In this document: in pieces, positions 1-19,600 of the stretch
Layout: each line of letters starts with the position of its first letter
How positions within the stretch are numbered: position 1 is the stretch's first letter
DNA from: Rallus limicola
Taxonomy: Eukaryota > Chordata > Aves > Gruiformes > Rallidae
Length of the DNA stretch: 64,000 nucleotides
Assembly (NCBI GenBank): GCA_022605955.1
Contig: JAKCOZ010000001.1
Coordinates: 15,492,146 to 15,556,145 of the forward strand
Reading direction: 5' to 3'
Translations under genes and position numbers: made by a program
Notes under the pieces: model-generated
Databases searched by the model: none
What the model was told of the DNA's origin: nothing
The model's input: the letters and a program-made list of their open reading frames with translations, nothing else

Positions 1-191
1 TGTGGCCACTTTCAGAAGAAAGCAAAATGATTACACAAAAAAGAGTCTAAGTAGAGAATGTTTTCCCCATTGCTGAAAATTTGTAGAAAAAGCTTAGACA
101 TCAAAGCAGATGTCAGGAAAAAGACATGACATAAATAAGAAATGGGTGAATGATAAGAGTTAACTACACTGGAGTTTTAAGTTCTTCCTCA

Positions 192-720
192 GTGTCCTGG
201 TTTCTTCTGGGATAAAGTTAAATTTTCTTCCTAGAGGCTGGTGAGGTGCTGTGTTTTGGATTTGGCATGAGAATAATCTTGATAACAAGATAATCTTGAT
301 GCTTCAGTTGTTTCCAAGCAGTCAGGGACTTTTCAGCTTCTCATACTGCCCTGCCAAGGAAAAGGCGGGAGGTACCCAAGAAGCTGGGAGGAGACACAGC
401 AAGGACAGCTGACCCAGTTTGGCCAAAGGGATATTCCATACCACATGACATCATTCTCCATATAGTTGGGAGACTTGGCCAGGAGGCACATGGCTCAGGA
501 ACTAGCTGAGCATGAGTTTTGGATGGTAAGCAGTTGTGCAGTGCATCACTTGTTTTGTATACTATCATTATTATTATATTATTATATTCCTTTTCTGTCT
601 TTATCTCAACCTACAAGTTTTACCTTTTCACTTTTTAATTCCCTCCCCCACCCCGCTGGGGCAGGGGGTGTGTGAGCGAACCGCTGCGTGGCTGTTTCAG
701 CAGCCTGCTGCGTTAAACAG
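192..720 (+). mobile_element. Solo LTR of an avian endogenous retrovirus
   Basis: It starts with TGTCCTGGTTTC and runs through blocks I recognise from a common neoavian ERV LTR: the 'GTTTTGGATTTGGCATGAGAA' region near 255, the 'GGGATATTCCATACCA' block near 429, a degenerate TATA-like patch near 460, an ATT-rich tract at 565-590, 'TTTATCTCAACC' near 600 and a GC-rich tail ending near 'GCGTTAAAC'. No gag, pol or env sequence follows, so it is a solo LTR. It lies in the FAM83F intron left of exon 2 and is antisense to that gene. The 3' terminus has diverged and I cannot identify a target-site duplication. The family name is from memory and was not searched. Confidence 0.82.
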
Positions 721-7345
<6,625 letters not shown>

Positions 7346-7617
7346 CCGTTCCGCACGGCCCTGGTTCCTGATCACAGTGCTTGGAGAGATCCCGACCTGG
7401 GTGGAGGCCGGATTTTGAGCTGTAAATGCAAAAGCCTGTTTAAGACAGTCGTAATTGCCCCCCACCCCATTTTCTGACATGGCAGCCAGCTGGGAGTGTT
7501 CATGGGGAAAACGGGGACATGAGCAGGGACACAAGCAGGGTGGCTGCTAGCTGGTTCTGTCCAAATCCTCTTACAGAGCAGCCGTAGAAACTCACCAACT
7601 CCCAAAAAAGCAGGAGG

Positions 7618-7735
7618 TGGGTACCCTGTTTACAGATGGGAAGATGCCAGAGCAATTTGCCTGAGGCCACCCAGCAGGCTGGTGTCAGAGCTGGGAATAA
7701 ACCCGCCCTGCTCCCAGTCTCTGAATGGGAGCATG
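7618..7735 (-). repeat. MIR SINE remnant
   Basis: The segment reads like the reverse complement of the MIR core: 'CCCTGTTTACAGATGGGAAG', then 'TTGCCTGAGGCCACCCAGCA', then 'GTGTCAGAGCTGGGAATAAA' ending near 'CTCCCAGTCTCTG'. The order and spacing match MIR. MIR is an old amniote SINE, so this copy predates birds. Confidence 0.7.
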
Positions 7736-8339
7736 AATAAATACCCCTGGCTCAACACACACATCCCAGCTGAGAGACTACGGGATGTAATGTTAAATTA
7801 TGATTTTTGCGTGGTATGCAGTAGTTGCTGGGGGCCCTAATCAAGTGTCAGGCCCCGCAGTGTTTTGCAGTGCATACACAAAGGATAAAAATCAGCACTT
7901 CCCTCTTGCAGCCCAGGGATGGAGCTGACAGAGATGAGCAAGGAAATGTGTATTAAAGGCAAGGCAGTGGGTGAAATACAAACGTTCAGAGGCAGCTGCA
8001 GCACTTTACATATGTGATTAGCCCTAAGTGCTCCCATGCACAAAAAAAACTGTAGGGACAAGGCTGCTGCAGCTGCTATTTGTCTCTTCTCTATAAGTGA
8101 TCACCTGTGCTAAGCTTGAAAGTCCAAGCATGAGGTGGGGCGCTGTAGCTCATCTTGTGCTGTTGCTCTCCTTTAGGTAGAAGGGTGACTTTTAATATTC
8201 CAGGCTGTCATCAATAGCTTTTCCTAGCGTAAAATTCACTTAAAATTTGAAACTGCACTTTGCACAGGTCTACTTCTCTGCCTATCACGTTCCCTTTAAA
8301 AATTAATTTTGATATAGGTTCTTTTAACCTGTTTTCCAA

Positions 8340-8480
8340 TGGAAATGAGGCTTCTGTGGTCATGGTGTCTACCTCTGTCTGCCTGTCTGTCCATCTCTCT
8401 AATAACTTTTGAACCCACTGGTTGATTTCAAACAAGTTTGGCAGAAGCAAAATTACATCCCTTGAGATTTTGTGAAAATA
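8340..8480. repeat. CTGT-rich tract plus motif resembling an interspersed repeat
   Basis: A short (CTGT/CTGC)n tract at about 8372-8400 is followed by 'AATAACTTTTGAACCCACTG' and 'GATTTCAAACAAGTTTGGC'. This arrangement resembles a motif seen in interspersed repeats of other animals, but I cannot name the family. It could also be unique sequence with chance similarity. Confidence 0.3.
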
Positions 8481-11284
8481 AATGGCCTGATAGCAGAAAG
8501 AGACCCTATCACAGTCCCTGACAGGCAAAGTTACCACATAGGTTCATGCCTTATTAGTGTTTTCACTTTTATGGAATGTCTGAAATCTAGCAAGTGCCTC
8601 ATCTGTATGAAAAGCTTCAAATGAAGTTTATGCCATTTTAGACACCCTAGTTAATCAACCACAATATACAAATACACAGGAGATGCAGCTTTTTTAGTTC
8701 CAGTGTTCACTTAACTCTTTGTTGAGTTTGGGGCTTCCCCCTCACCCCGTACCAGAGGCCACCATCAGCTCTGCTATTTCATGTGTGGCTAAATAAAATC
8801 TCTTTAATCCTAGGTGCTCTGTTCATTTGTAGCTGCACTATGTAATCCTTTGTATTCAGCTAAGGCTCCCACATGAAAGCAACAATAGGTTCACAAATAT
8901 ATGTTTTAGGTTTAATTTTAAAAGCAAGTGTATGATTCCCACATCCAAGTAAAAGCAGTAGAGATTTTTCAGTTTGTTGTGATTAAATGTTTGGCCCCCA
9001 TCTCTCACTCTAAAAGACAAAGTGTTGTCTGTGTGTTGATATGATAAATAGGGGCAAGAAGTTGTGCAAAAGCAGAGAGAGACCCTTTCCCAAGGGCGAC
9101 GTGTCCCTCCTGCCCCTCCCCATTCTCAGAGCAACACATTCCAACCAAGTGTATTTCCTATATGGAGTTCTTATAAGGTCTGATGATTCAGTCCCTTCTC
9201 ATATACTCTGACCCTCAGGCTGCTGTGCTGATGGCTAACCTCAATGACTGGTAAAAAGGGCTGTGCAAACAATCACAGAGCTAATCCAACCCTTTGGGAT
9301 TGCAGAAGAAGAAATGTGGCAGTCAGGGTGGGGGGAAATACTTGTGCCTGATCCTGCCTCTCTGGGATCCAGGAGTGAATTCCTGTTTCCTCTCTAGAAG
9401 AGAACAAGCCATTATTGTTTCATCTCAGGTGTTCCTCTCTGCCCTTAGCGCTGGCTCAAGAGGAAGAAGAAAGGGGAAGCCTGCTTTTGAATTGGGGTGA
9501 GGCAGCTGCAAATCCATGCAGACCTACCCTGTCAGGCCTTTGATTTATTTTGTTCTTGGGGATTACCTGCTGGAGGGGCTGTGTGTGCCTTTGCTTTTCG
9601 CCTCTGCTTGGGTGTCGTCCCAGCCAAGTCCTGGTTAAGGTCTTGCTTACTTTTCTGGTCTGGTTCCAAGACATTTTCTAAAGGATGTAAACTAACCTAT
9701 CAGGAAATATTACCTCTTATTGTAACCCTCCCCCAACCCCATTACAGTGTTTTAAATCTTTTGCCTTCAAACACCTCCCACATATTCTGGTTACTTGGGC
9801 CTAATTGCTTCACTTTACTTTGCGAGGCAGTGTAGTTTGTGTATAGATAAAGATATGGCACCTTATATTTATCATTAATTTTAGCTGCTCTTGTCCTGAG
9901 CATACATCTCCCTTGCCAGTCCTTCCTGTGTAATTTCAGTCCCTAAATAGCCCACCTCATGATATAGCCTTTGATAAGTTTCCCAGCAGTGTTTTCGTGT
10001 GACAGACTGCTACAAGCTCTTGTTACAAACCTTTGGATGCTCAGCTCTCTAGGAATAAAATTCTGATGCTTTCCCCCTCACCTTACCTTTTACATCTTAC
10101 TTCTCCCAAGGGCAGTCAGCATCTACATGCAAAATAGGAGTGAAAACCGGAGAAGGTATTAAAAAGAAAGGAACACTTTGTGATAAAGTGGTTGAGAGCT
10201 GTAGAGTAAGGATGGGTATCCTCCAAAATGGAACAACATCAGTTAGCAAAACATCTCTGATCAACTGTACTGTGTTTTAGGCTGTTTGAGGGGGTTGTTG
10301 TTTGATTTGTTTTGTTCTTTTTTTTTCTTTCTCAAAAGCAGCAACTGGTTAAAAATGAGATTTGCAAAGAAAGCACCATGGCTTAAGTGATGGAGGATAC
10401 AAGAGAATGTTCCACTTCTCAGTGTCCCAGCTACAGGTTAGCCTGAGGTGATGGGGCTTTGAAATGGAAAGGTAAATAAATAGGTGCCTGTGCCATGATT
10501 GTTATTAAACAGTGCACTCCCTCCCTGTGCAGGCTGGCACCAAAAACAGACTTGGTGAAGACTGCATCTTCTCCACCCTCTTCTCTGCAGCTGGGATCCA
10601 GGAGTTCATGGGAAGACCACTATGTGTGCTGCAAGCTGCACCCTGCTTGTCCCAAGTCTGAAATTCCATTGCGAGGGCTGCCAACACAGCACAGGAATGG
10701 CTGCATTAGTCACATCCAAATATTGGTAGAGCTAAAAAGCCTGAAACAAGGTGATTTCAGGGTGGAGAGGAAGAAAACGTTTGCCTTCACCGTTCTCCCT
10801 CCAGCAACCCAAAGAGCTGCGGGTGGTGGAAGGAAGGTGTGTCGCTTCTGCAGCAGCAGTGACAGACTGCAATCCAGAGGATGAAGAAATGCTTTCAGAT
10901 GCTTCCTTTCTGTCATATTACATTGCCTCAGGGAAAAAACCTAGCTGCTGAATTGGAGAATTGCCGCAACTGAGTCAAGTGCTTCTGGCCTCCCACTCAG
11001 TTTTTCAGCTGTTGTTTCTATGTGAGAGTAAATAGGTAAGAGAGTCCTCTGGAGAGAGCAGAAAGAAACAACTGTGTTTGCGGGCTCATTTCTTGCAGCA
11101 AGGTATTCGCTGACTGAGCACACACAGAAAGGCCTGTAGCTGTTTTCCCTGCCTGCTCCCATTCACAGGGCAGCAGTTTGAGGCCAGTTTCCTTAAGAAA
11201 TAGTGCTGACCCAGGTCTCTTGCTTAATCTTTCAACTCCCATATAAGCAAGGACTCAAAACTGGTTGCAGTTCAGAATTCAGCT

Positions 11285-11400
11285 GAGCCACCCTGCGTAA
11301 CCTTGGCCAAGTTGTCTGCTGTGCCTCAGGTCCCTACCTGTAAAATGAGGAAAATACCCCTCTACTTGGCAGGACTGCTACAGGGGAGAGCTTAGAAAAT
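11285..11400 (+). repeat. MIR SINE remnant
   Basis: It matches the MIR 3' half in order: 'AACCTTGGCCAAGTTGTCTG', 'CTGTGCCTCAGGTCCCTACC', 'TGTAAAATGAGGAAAATACC', then a degraded 'CTACTTGGCAGGACTGCTAC' tail. This is a plus-strand copy in the intergenic region. Confidence 0.75.
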
Positions 11401-13764
11401 AAAACCCAAACCAACATCACCTACATCTACTTTGGTTTCTCCTGCAAGGCAAGAAGAACCAGGCAGCTGTAGAGTCACTTTGCACATGAGCCAAACCCTG
11501 AATGGAAGCTCTCGCTGAAGAAAACAGTGAGAAATAAGCAATGCAGCCTCTGAATAGGATGCTTAATTGCAGTTATAATTATGTAGTTCTCAAATCACAG
11601 TGTGCTTTATAGACAAAGGAACACCAGGAATGGGAGCACTGAAAAGTTAAGGCAGCAGCAAGTCCACAGCATGGTGTTCTTACCTGTGTACTGGCCACCT
11701 GTCAATGTGCATTGCTACTGACATTTGGGAGAAGAAAATGCTTGTGGGAGAGTTGACAGGGAGAGGAGAGGAGCATAGAGGGACTGCTGGGGTGGGTGAC
11801 CCAGGCAGAGGTGGGAGGGATGATGAGCAGGCAGGAAGCAATTAATGGGACAGTCTTGATATGGTGGAGCAGGCCACCAGCCGGCATGGCAAGATGAGGT
11901 GGGAAATGGAGTTACATGCTGATGACAAGTATGAGATGTCCCAATACTACAGGGTGGATATGAGGGAGCCAGTGGAGAGAATCCAAGAGACATGATATGT
12001 CCCAAAGTAAGAAAAATAATTTGAAAAGCTGTATAATCCATGGTGGAAAGGACAGCAGTGGGAAGCCGAGATGAGGGTCTGGCATGTGCAAAGTTTTAGC
12101 CATCCTGGAAGATGGCTAAAAGAAGCCACGGCAAAAAAAGGAAACCCTGTTTTTAGAAGGAGGGGCAAAGAATAGAACTGTGCAGCTCTGCTGTGAGGAG
12201 AAGTTAGAAATGGGCCTTAAGCTACAAAAATAAACATGTAGAAAGCAGTTTGGTTCCCACAATAAATGCAAAACTGTGTGAAGGGAGCAGCATAGGAAAG
12301 AAAAAGGAAACCCTCTGAGAGGAGATTCAGAAGGCTTAATTGTAGGCTTAGACAGGGAGATATAACAGGGAGACTTGCAATTCATGAACATAAATATACA
12401 GATAGATTTTAAGATGTGGTAGAAGTGTGTTTACTGGGTACAGGAGACACCCTTTACATATCAGCTTACATTTGCCTCTAATGTGTATTTAGCTTAAAAA
12501 TATCCAGGGATGCAATGTAAAGGAGAAGACAGCTGCTCATGACCTTATCAGAAGCACCACTAGCTCCAGAGGATCCCTACCTTTCCTTAGCTGGTGTTTC
12601 TTTCCAGCAGCACCACAGGGAAGGCAGATGAAGTGGGTGCAAGCGACTCCCATGAGTCAGAAAAATAAAAGGAACCAACCAGTCCTCCCTTCAGAAAGGC
12701 TGTTTCCAGAGAGATGTGTTGTAGGTGTGAAAGCAAAACCTTACAGGAAGTTATGCTTGAAATCTTCTGTTTAATTTTTTGCCTTATAGATCCAGAACTA
12801 AGGCCATAAAAAAAAAATGTACCAGGTGACATATCCCCATCTCGGTGCTGGCTGCTCTTTCTGTGGACAAATCACCCTTTGGCTTGACCGAGACATTGCA
12901 CAGCAGCGCCTATCCCAGGCTTTAATGTTGCTCCAAGTACGGGTGCACTCCAGCCACCCCAAAGCTACACAAGGAGAAATTAGCATGGTGCCTACATGTT
13001 CATACAGGAGACACTTCTGCCTTGGACTTCAGTAGAGAAGAACTTCTAAACCAGCCATCCTGAGAAATGGTGATGGTCTTGGTCCTGAGACAGTCACAGG
13101 GACAGTGATGCAGGCTGTCCCTCTCTGGGTCTATGGAGAGCTGAAATCAGCTTAGAATGTCATATTTGTCAGACCAGCAGAAAGATCTGGTCTTGAATTT
13201 TTCCAAAAGCAAAACCTAAATGCATAATGCACTTATGTTCCTTCAGTGCCTGTTTTTAGATCCATTTCTTTCGCAACTCAATTAATCAAATCTCTCTGCT
13301 CATTTTAAAGTAAGTGGCATTTCTCTTACAAAGGCTTCAGTCTTAGAGGTTTAAAAATAATGAAATGGATTCTGAGCTAATCCAGATTCATAAATCATTC
13401 TTGTCTGTTAATATCTGAACTCTTTGATCATCATATTTAAAATATTCCTTTCTCCTGAGGGGTATTTTTGTCACAGATTGTCCCCCCCTACTCTTTATTT
13501 TGAGGCTGCAGTGGGTTACCATGCTGCACCCTCATGCAAAACACATAGGAGAAATGGAGCAGGAGGAGTTGTAGCAGAAATAAGACACAACTCAGGGTTT
13601 ATCCATGTTCCTTTTTCCCTTGTCTCTTGATGATGGAGAATTCATAGATCTCCCCTTGTGTTTAAACCTGTCTCACCTGCTCTTTTCTCTTTACCCTGCC
13701 ATCTTTCTGTGGGATCTTTTAAAACTCTTCCCTTCAGAGTGACCATGGACATGATCACTCAAGG

Positions 13765-14332
13765 TTGAGGCAGGTGATTCTGCCCCTCTATTCTGCTCTT
13801 GCAAGACCCCACCTGGAGTTCCGTGTCCAGCTCTGGGGTTCCCAGTACAGGAAAGATGTAGACCTGTGGAGCAAGTTCAGAGGAGGGCCATGAAGATGAT
13901 CAAGGGGCTGGAGCATCTCTCCTATGACAACAGGCTGTGAGAGTTGGGCTTGTTCACTCTGGAGAAGAGAAGGCTCTGGGGTGACCTAACTGTGGTGTAC
14001 CAATACTTAAATGGGCCCTACAGGAAAGTGGGAGACAGGCTGTTCACCAGGGGCTGTAGTGATAGGACAAGGGGAAATGGTTTTAAGCTGAAAGGGAAGA
14101 TTTAGGTTAAACATTAGGAAGAAATTCTTTATTATGAGGGCAGTGAGGCACTGGAACAGGTTGCCCAGAGAGGCTGTGGAAGTTTCAATCCCTGGAGGTG
14201 TTTAAGGCCAGGTTTAATGGGACTTTGGGCAACCTGGTCTAGTGAGGGTATCCCTGCCCATGGCAGGGGGTTGGAACTAGATGATCTTTGAGGTCCCTTC
14301 CAACCCAAACCATTCTAGGATTCTGTGACATT
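13765..14332 (+). mobile_element. CR1 LINE, 3' end fragment (about 570 bp)
   Basis: The fragment begins in the CR1 ORF2 region ('CCCCACCTGGAGTTCCGTGT', 'AGGAGGGCCATGAAGATGAT', 'CTGGAGAAGAGAAGGCTCTG') and runs to the CR1 3' UTR ('TTGCCCAGAGAGGCTGTGGA', 'GATGATCTTTGAGGTCCCTT', 'GGATTCTGTGA'). It is 5'-truncated, as is usual for CR1. It lies in the FAM83F-GRAP2 intergenic region and has no intact reading frame. Confidence 0.95.
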
Positions 14333-15827
14333 TTTTCATTATCTCTTCCAGCAAGGCTGCCTCAGTAACATGTTTTCGCTTGTCAGACCCCCACACCTGC
14401 TTCCCCACCTTCCTGTGTTTATTTTCTTTTATTGGAGAAGTAGCTGCATCCCCTGAGGAAAAGTGCAGCCTATAGTAGATCCCCACCGGAGTATCTCTGC
14501 TCTGACAAGAAGGATGAGAGAGTCCAGTCTTCATGGCTCTACTTCCATTTTGTTGAGACTGCCAACTAGTAGAGGAAGAGATGATTGGATTTGTTTTTCC
14601 CCCCTCATGCTGATAACTGACCTAAACCACAGTAAGGCAGGAAATGCAATTAGACAGCAGATGATCTTGGGAAGGACTGCAACTAGTTGCTGAGCATTTT
14701 GCATTTCTCACAAACATTTAATTTATCCTTCTACTCTTCCTGCAAGTGGCATATAGGATGTAGTGGGGTCATTTCATCCCCTCATGTAAGGTAATTGCCC
14801 TGTGATACTCCTTCAACATTGCAGACCAATGTGAATGGTAAATTATAGCTCAAATATCACTCATGCCACTGCTCGGGGTAACACTGTGACACGCAACTTA
14901 AAGGGTGTACTTGTGGCCTTGGTCACCAGGTAGCACAGTGACTTTCCAGCTAGGCTTCATCTGAAGCTGCAGCAAGGCTCTTTTGAGCATGAGGCCAAAT
15001 CCACCATGGCAAAGCGAAGTCAAAGCCTCTGTCCATCACCTTCAGGAAGCTCTGGCTGGCACTCAGCATTTCAGAATGAGAAGCGTTCATGATACCTACA
15101 GGAGAACAAGAAGCACCATGATTCCCAGCATGGGAGGCTGGGTAGGCCTGACATTTAGGATGGGAAATGGATAGGCTACTGCTCTGGGCGTCCTGGACAT
15201 GTAGCTGCATACTGCTGTGGGACTACACAGCAATGCTGGGGAATTAATGCAGGTGGCTGGAAGAGGGCGAGTTCAGTTTGGGTTGTTTGTCTGCAGCATT
15301 AAGTAACCTACTTTTATGAACACTGCCCTGGCAAATTAATTAGATCAGGGTGATTCCCTGCCTTGATCTACTCAGTGGCCTGCCAGTCCCTTTTGTTCTG
15401 AGCTCATCTGCGTTTGGAAGGTAAACACAAGGTACGCCCATGGTGACCTTTACAACTAGAAGCCTTTACAGTTTGCATAACACTGCAGATATATATACCA
15501 CGATAATAAATAAGCTAGGGTAATTATGGAATAAATCCTTGCCCCAAAGAGATACCCAGATGGGAATGGTGGAGCACACTGCCAGACCTAGAGTACAGCT
15601 CAGGGAGGAGCATGCTGCAAACAGCCAGGGTTTTTGCAAGAGGGGAAAGAAGGCCTAGCCAACATGAGCAAGCTCCAAAGGCAAGCTGAAAGAAGGCAGA
15701 AAGCCAGAGGGGATGAGAAAGAAAGTGAAAGAGATGTTTAACCACTGCATGAGGGCCTAAAGATAGACATTGCAAGAGATTATGAGAAATGCTATGTTGG
15801 CATAGTCATGGGAAAGGAAGAGGAGCT

Positions 15828-15905
15828 TTGAGTCTGACATCCATGGCTCTGCCACTGGCCTGCTGTACCACCTTTAGCAAATTGCTTCACTCTCATCTCA
15901 CCTCT
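15828..15905 (+). repeat. MIR SINE remnant (degraded)
   Basis: 'TCTGCCACTGGCCTGCTGTA' followed by 'CCACCTTTAGCAAATTGCTT' and 'CACTCTCATCTCACC' parallels the MIR core ('CTGCCACTTACTAGCTGTGT', 'GACCTTGGGCAAGTCACTTA'). The copy is short and diverged. Confidence 0.5.
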
Positions 15906-17704
15906 CTCCTCTGCCTTGTATGTCTTGGCACTCTGACTTGCAAATTGTTTGGAGAAATATTGTCATTTCTACAGTCATGAGAAGTGTCCACTGCAACTAT
16001 GCTCTAAACTCAGCCAGTGCATCTCTGTTGTGAAGAACAACAAAATCCAATGGAAGATTAAATGTTGTTGCATAGACATGGACATAACCAAGGCATGTCT
16101 GTTAACAAGGACTGACAGCCTGTGCTGCAGGGATGAAGGATAACAGGATGCTGGAGAGGAGACAGCAACACTGGCCATTGAGAACACAGCTTGCTCATGG
16201 CAGCAGGATAAGAGAAAGAGCAATGAAGAAGAAGAAATGTTAAAATCTTGATATGTGGGTGGAGGTGGGGAAGAGACAAGCAATGGTTCAGTAGAAAAGG
16301 CAGGTGCTATTTTAGTCAGACTGGGCTAATTTCAGCTCTGATGTAACTCCGTTTACGTCAATTTTAGTCATTTGGATTGCACAAAGGATTAATTTAGGCC
16401 AGTGAGTTGAGGTGAGGGTGAGTCAACCCAAAGTAAGTTTTGGGGTGCAAAGGAAAGATGTGAAATAAGGACCATGTGAAGAACTGGAGTCATTGTGGAT
16501 TTGGAGAGGTGTTTGAGAAGGGACAGCGGGGATGAGAGAGGGCAAACAAGAGGCAACAAAGGCAAACAGGCCATAGGACCCTGCAGGGATCCTTCCCAAT
16601 TATTTTCATTTCAACCCAGGACAATTTGCAAAGAAAGATAGTCTGCAATATAGTGGTTATCTACACCTTCCCCCTTCTTGTGGTCCATCTCCCCTTGACA
16701 TTCCTTCAGGCAGCTTGCACGCCAACGTATCATACTCACTGAGACATCATAACTATTTAGCTTTGATTTTATTTTTTTGTGTGTTTAATCATGAAACATT
16801 CCATGTTTTTAACCTGAAATAGACTTTGGATTAGGATTTCACAGGGCAACAGCTGCATTTAGCAGGGAGAATGAGTCTGATTCACTCCTGGTACAGCTTC
16901 ACTAGAGTCGATGGAAATGAATTTGTTCCATTAATTCTCCAGAGACAGTGTGAAAGCCAAATTAAACCAGACAGGGCTATTCTCAGGCTGACAAAAGCAT
17001 CCACACCTTAACTCTCACCAGCCTGTCCATGAAACACATGGAAAGAGCGTCTGAAATGCTTGATGTCATCTTTACGATTTGCAAAGAAATAAAAGAATTA
17101 TGCCATTGCACTTAATGAAGCAAAACAAAAAAGATTAAGTACATCTCTTGTTTCCTTTCCATTCCACTCTTCTTTTTCTCCCTGTATATGCTTTCAATCA
17201 GTTGTTTCTGATGCCTCTTCTAAATTTGTGTTTACTTTCTCATAATTCCATGTACTGAGATAGCATAACACCATGAGTCCATTTTTCTCCCTGTCCTTAT
17301 TTCCCCTAGCTTTTGTTTTCCCCACTCAGTTTTTATGGTTTTGCTCTTTGAAATCACAATCTTCAATTGTATTTTTATTTTAATTCTCTTCCTCTGTAGC
17401 TTGGCCCTGTTTTTATTCCTCTGTTCTCTCCTCCCTTGTTCAGCATCAGCTTTAGTTGAGAGAAGAATAAAGTCAGTAGGGTATGAGGCTAAAGATTAAC
17501 CATCTCTTTGACACCTACCCCAAACTTGTCTCCCTCAGTTTCCCACCTTCCACAAATACTTGGTACTGCAGAAGAAATAAACACCCACAGAGTGCTCTCA
17601 TCTCACATTCAATCACCATAATAAATACAAACTCTCTTCTGCAACATTCAATCATTATATTTAGTCTTAATATCATGCTTTTCATCTGCAAACACCCACA
17701 CAAG

Positions 17705-17800
17705 CATTGGTTAATTTGTCCTTACAACAGCCCTGCAAGGTAGGCAATTACGTGTTATTATCTGCATTTTACACATAAGGAAACTCCAGGAGAAATTATG
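17705..17800 (-). repeat. MIR SINE remnant
   Basis: 'CTTACAACAGCCCTGCAAGG', 'TAGGCAATTACGTGTTATTA' and 'TCTGCATTTTACACATAAGG' followed by 'AAACTCCAGGAG' match reversed MIR in the right order. Confidence 0.7.
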
Positions 17801-19529
17801 AAACTCCTAACAAGTACACATACCCACAAATCCAAACAGGTACTAACGCACACATACACACAGTACTCTACATATATATTAGTGTATGCCAAAAAGAAGG
17901 GATCAGCACGCTTGCTGTAGGGTAGGAGAGAAGCACTTGACACATTGCATCCACCAAAAGCAAAACTTCTCAGAGCATGAGATCGCTTTTGACAGCGGAA
18001 GAGAGGTGCAGGAAGCACACAGCGAGCTCTCTGGAGCATGCTCTGTAGTTTCTGGGCAGCATTTCATGACCTCCCTTTCCTGCAGATGAGTAAATGTGCA
18101 AGGTGAACTCCTCCTTGCCCCCATGTACTTTTTCTGAAGCACCACCGAGGTTTCACTTCATATTTGCAGTTTCACCACTGGTGACCGCCCTCACTCTATC
18201 AACACTAGTTTCTGACAAGAAGTTGGGAAAACCCAGTCATGCACAACCCCCAAGTGAGCTCCTGACCTATTTGAATGCTAATTACCTCTTAGTGCTCTAT
18301 CCAACTCGTTCTACTGCCTATCAAGATGTCAGGATGGGAAGATAATAGACCTTCTGGACTGCAGGCAGCTGCACACACAAAACCATAGAAATATGGAAGA
18401 AGCATTAGTGGGAAAGCCAGAGAATGAAAATGAAGACATGAGTAATTAACTTTGATCCAGGATGTCAGCAGTCTGTGCCAGAGTATCCTGTGTGCAGAAA
18501 CTCCTCTCCACCACAGGAACAGGATGCTCTGTTCACACCCATGCCATAGTCCCTCACAGTAGCCCTTGCACCTCAGAGTCTCCAGGGACTCTGCAGGGTC
18601 TGGCAGGGTCCATTTTGAAGGGTCAGACCCTCCGTAGTTAGATATTGAATTCCTGCCTCTGCAAAGGCACTCCACTGCAACTAATGGACATTAGATGCCA
18701 TTAATATAAAGTAATTTGAAGTAAAGACCTCTGTAAGGATTTGGGCCTTTGTGACTTCCCATTTTATTGTTTTCCACTCAAGACTGAGGCTCTCATTGAC
18801 TTGGGAGTCATTGTTCAGTGAAAACTATCCTCTTCCCCCTTCGTCTGTCCTCCTGTCATATCTCCCAAGCCTGTCACATCCTCTCTCAACATAGTTATGT
18901 CCAAGCAAATGTTATTAATATTGTCTTCCTTTCACCCCTTGTGTTTTGGGTGGGACTGGAGACAAAGCTATAGGACAGAGTTTGCCAAAATGTGTTGGGT
19001 TTTATAGAACAAGCAATACTTACTCAAGGCCCCTTGTCCTCTCTGTACCAATAAAAAATGTTGTGGAAACTGTATCATTGCTAGAATTTTTCTGATTCCA
19101 GATTTTCTTAAAATCCTTTGCTGTTTTTAGCTTTCACAGCCAGGGTTGTGTCCTCAATGTATTCTGTTTTCCATGTCAGTTTTACACATTTTGCAATTTC
19201 TGCTTTAGATCAATTGCAGTATCTTCTTTTGTTTTCTTTCCCCTAGTTGGCATATGTTACTTTTTATATTTCTAATTGCTGTTTGAGCTCTGCCACTGAG
19301 CCAGCATGGGCTGCTGCTTCCTAAAACACAGACGCTGATGCCAAGGCTGAAACTTCATGGAGTTCTGCCAAACCTGCTGACTCTGGATTCCTGCATCACA
19401 GGGGTCCTCTCAGCTTCATCCCTTATTAATTACAATCAATCATTCGTACCACAGGAATGGAGCAACTCAAACTTCCAGACTAGTTCATGACCTGAGTCTC
19501 TACGTGCTGTGCAGACAAGTGAGGGAAGG

Positions 19530-19600
19530 CCAGCCCTGTCTTACAAACAACGAGTTGACAAAGTGAGGCAAAATGATTGTTCCAGGTAAAAATTGCAGTC
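19530..19600 (-). repeat. Possible MIR remnant
   Basis: 'CTTACAAACAACGAGTTGAC', 'AAAGTGAGGCAAAATGATTG' and 'TTCCAGGT' resemble a heavily degraded reversed MIR core. The match is weak and could be chance. Confidence 0.35.

Larger units (their letters stand above)
7346..13764. other. Intergenic region upstream of FAM83F
   Basis: I see no exon with family similarity in this stretch. Recognised contents are a MIR remnant at 7618-7735, an unusual CTGT-rich segment at 8340-8480 and a second MIR remnant at 11285-11400, all listed separately. The rest looks like unique, AT-rich intergenic DNA. Open frames on both strands are short and have no recognisable domains. Confidence 0.6.
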
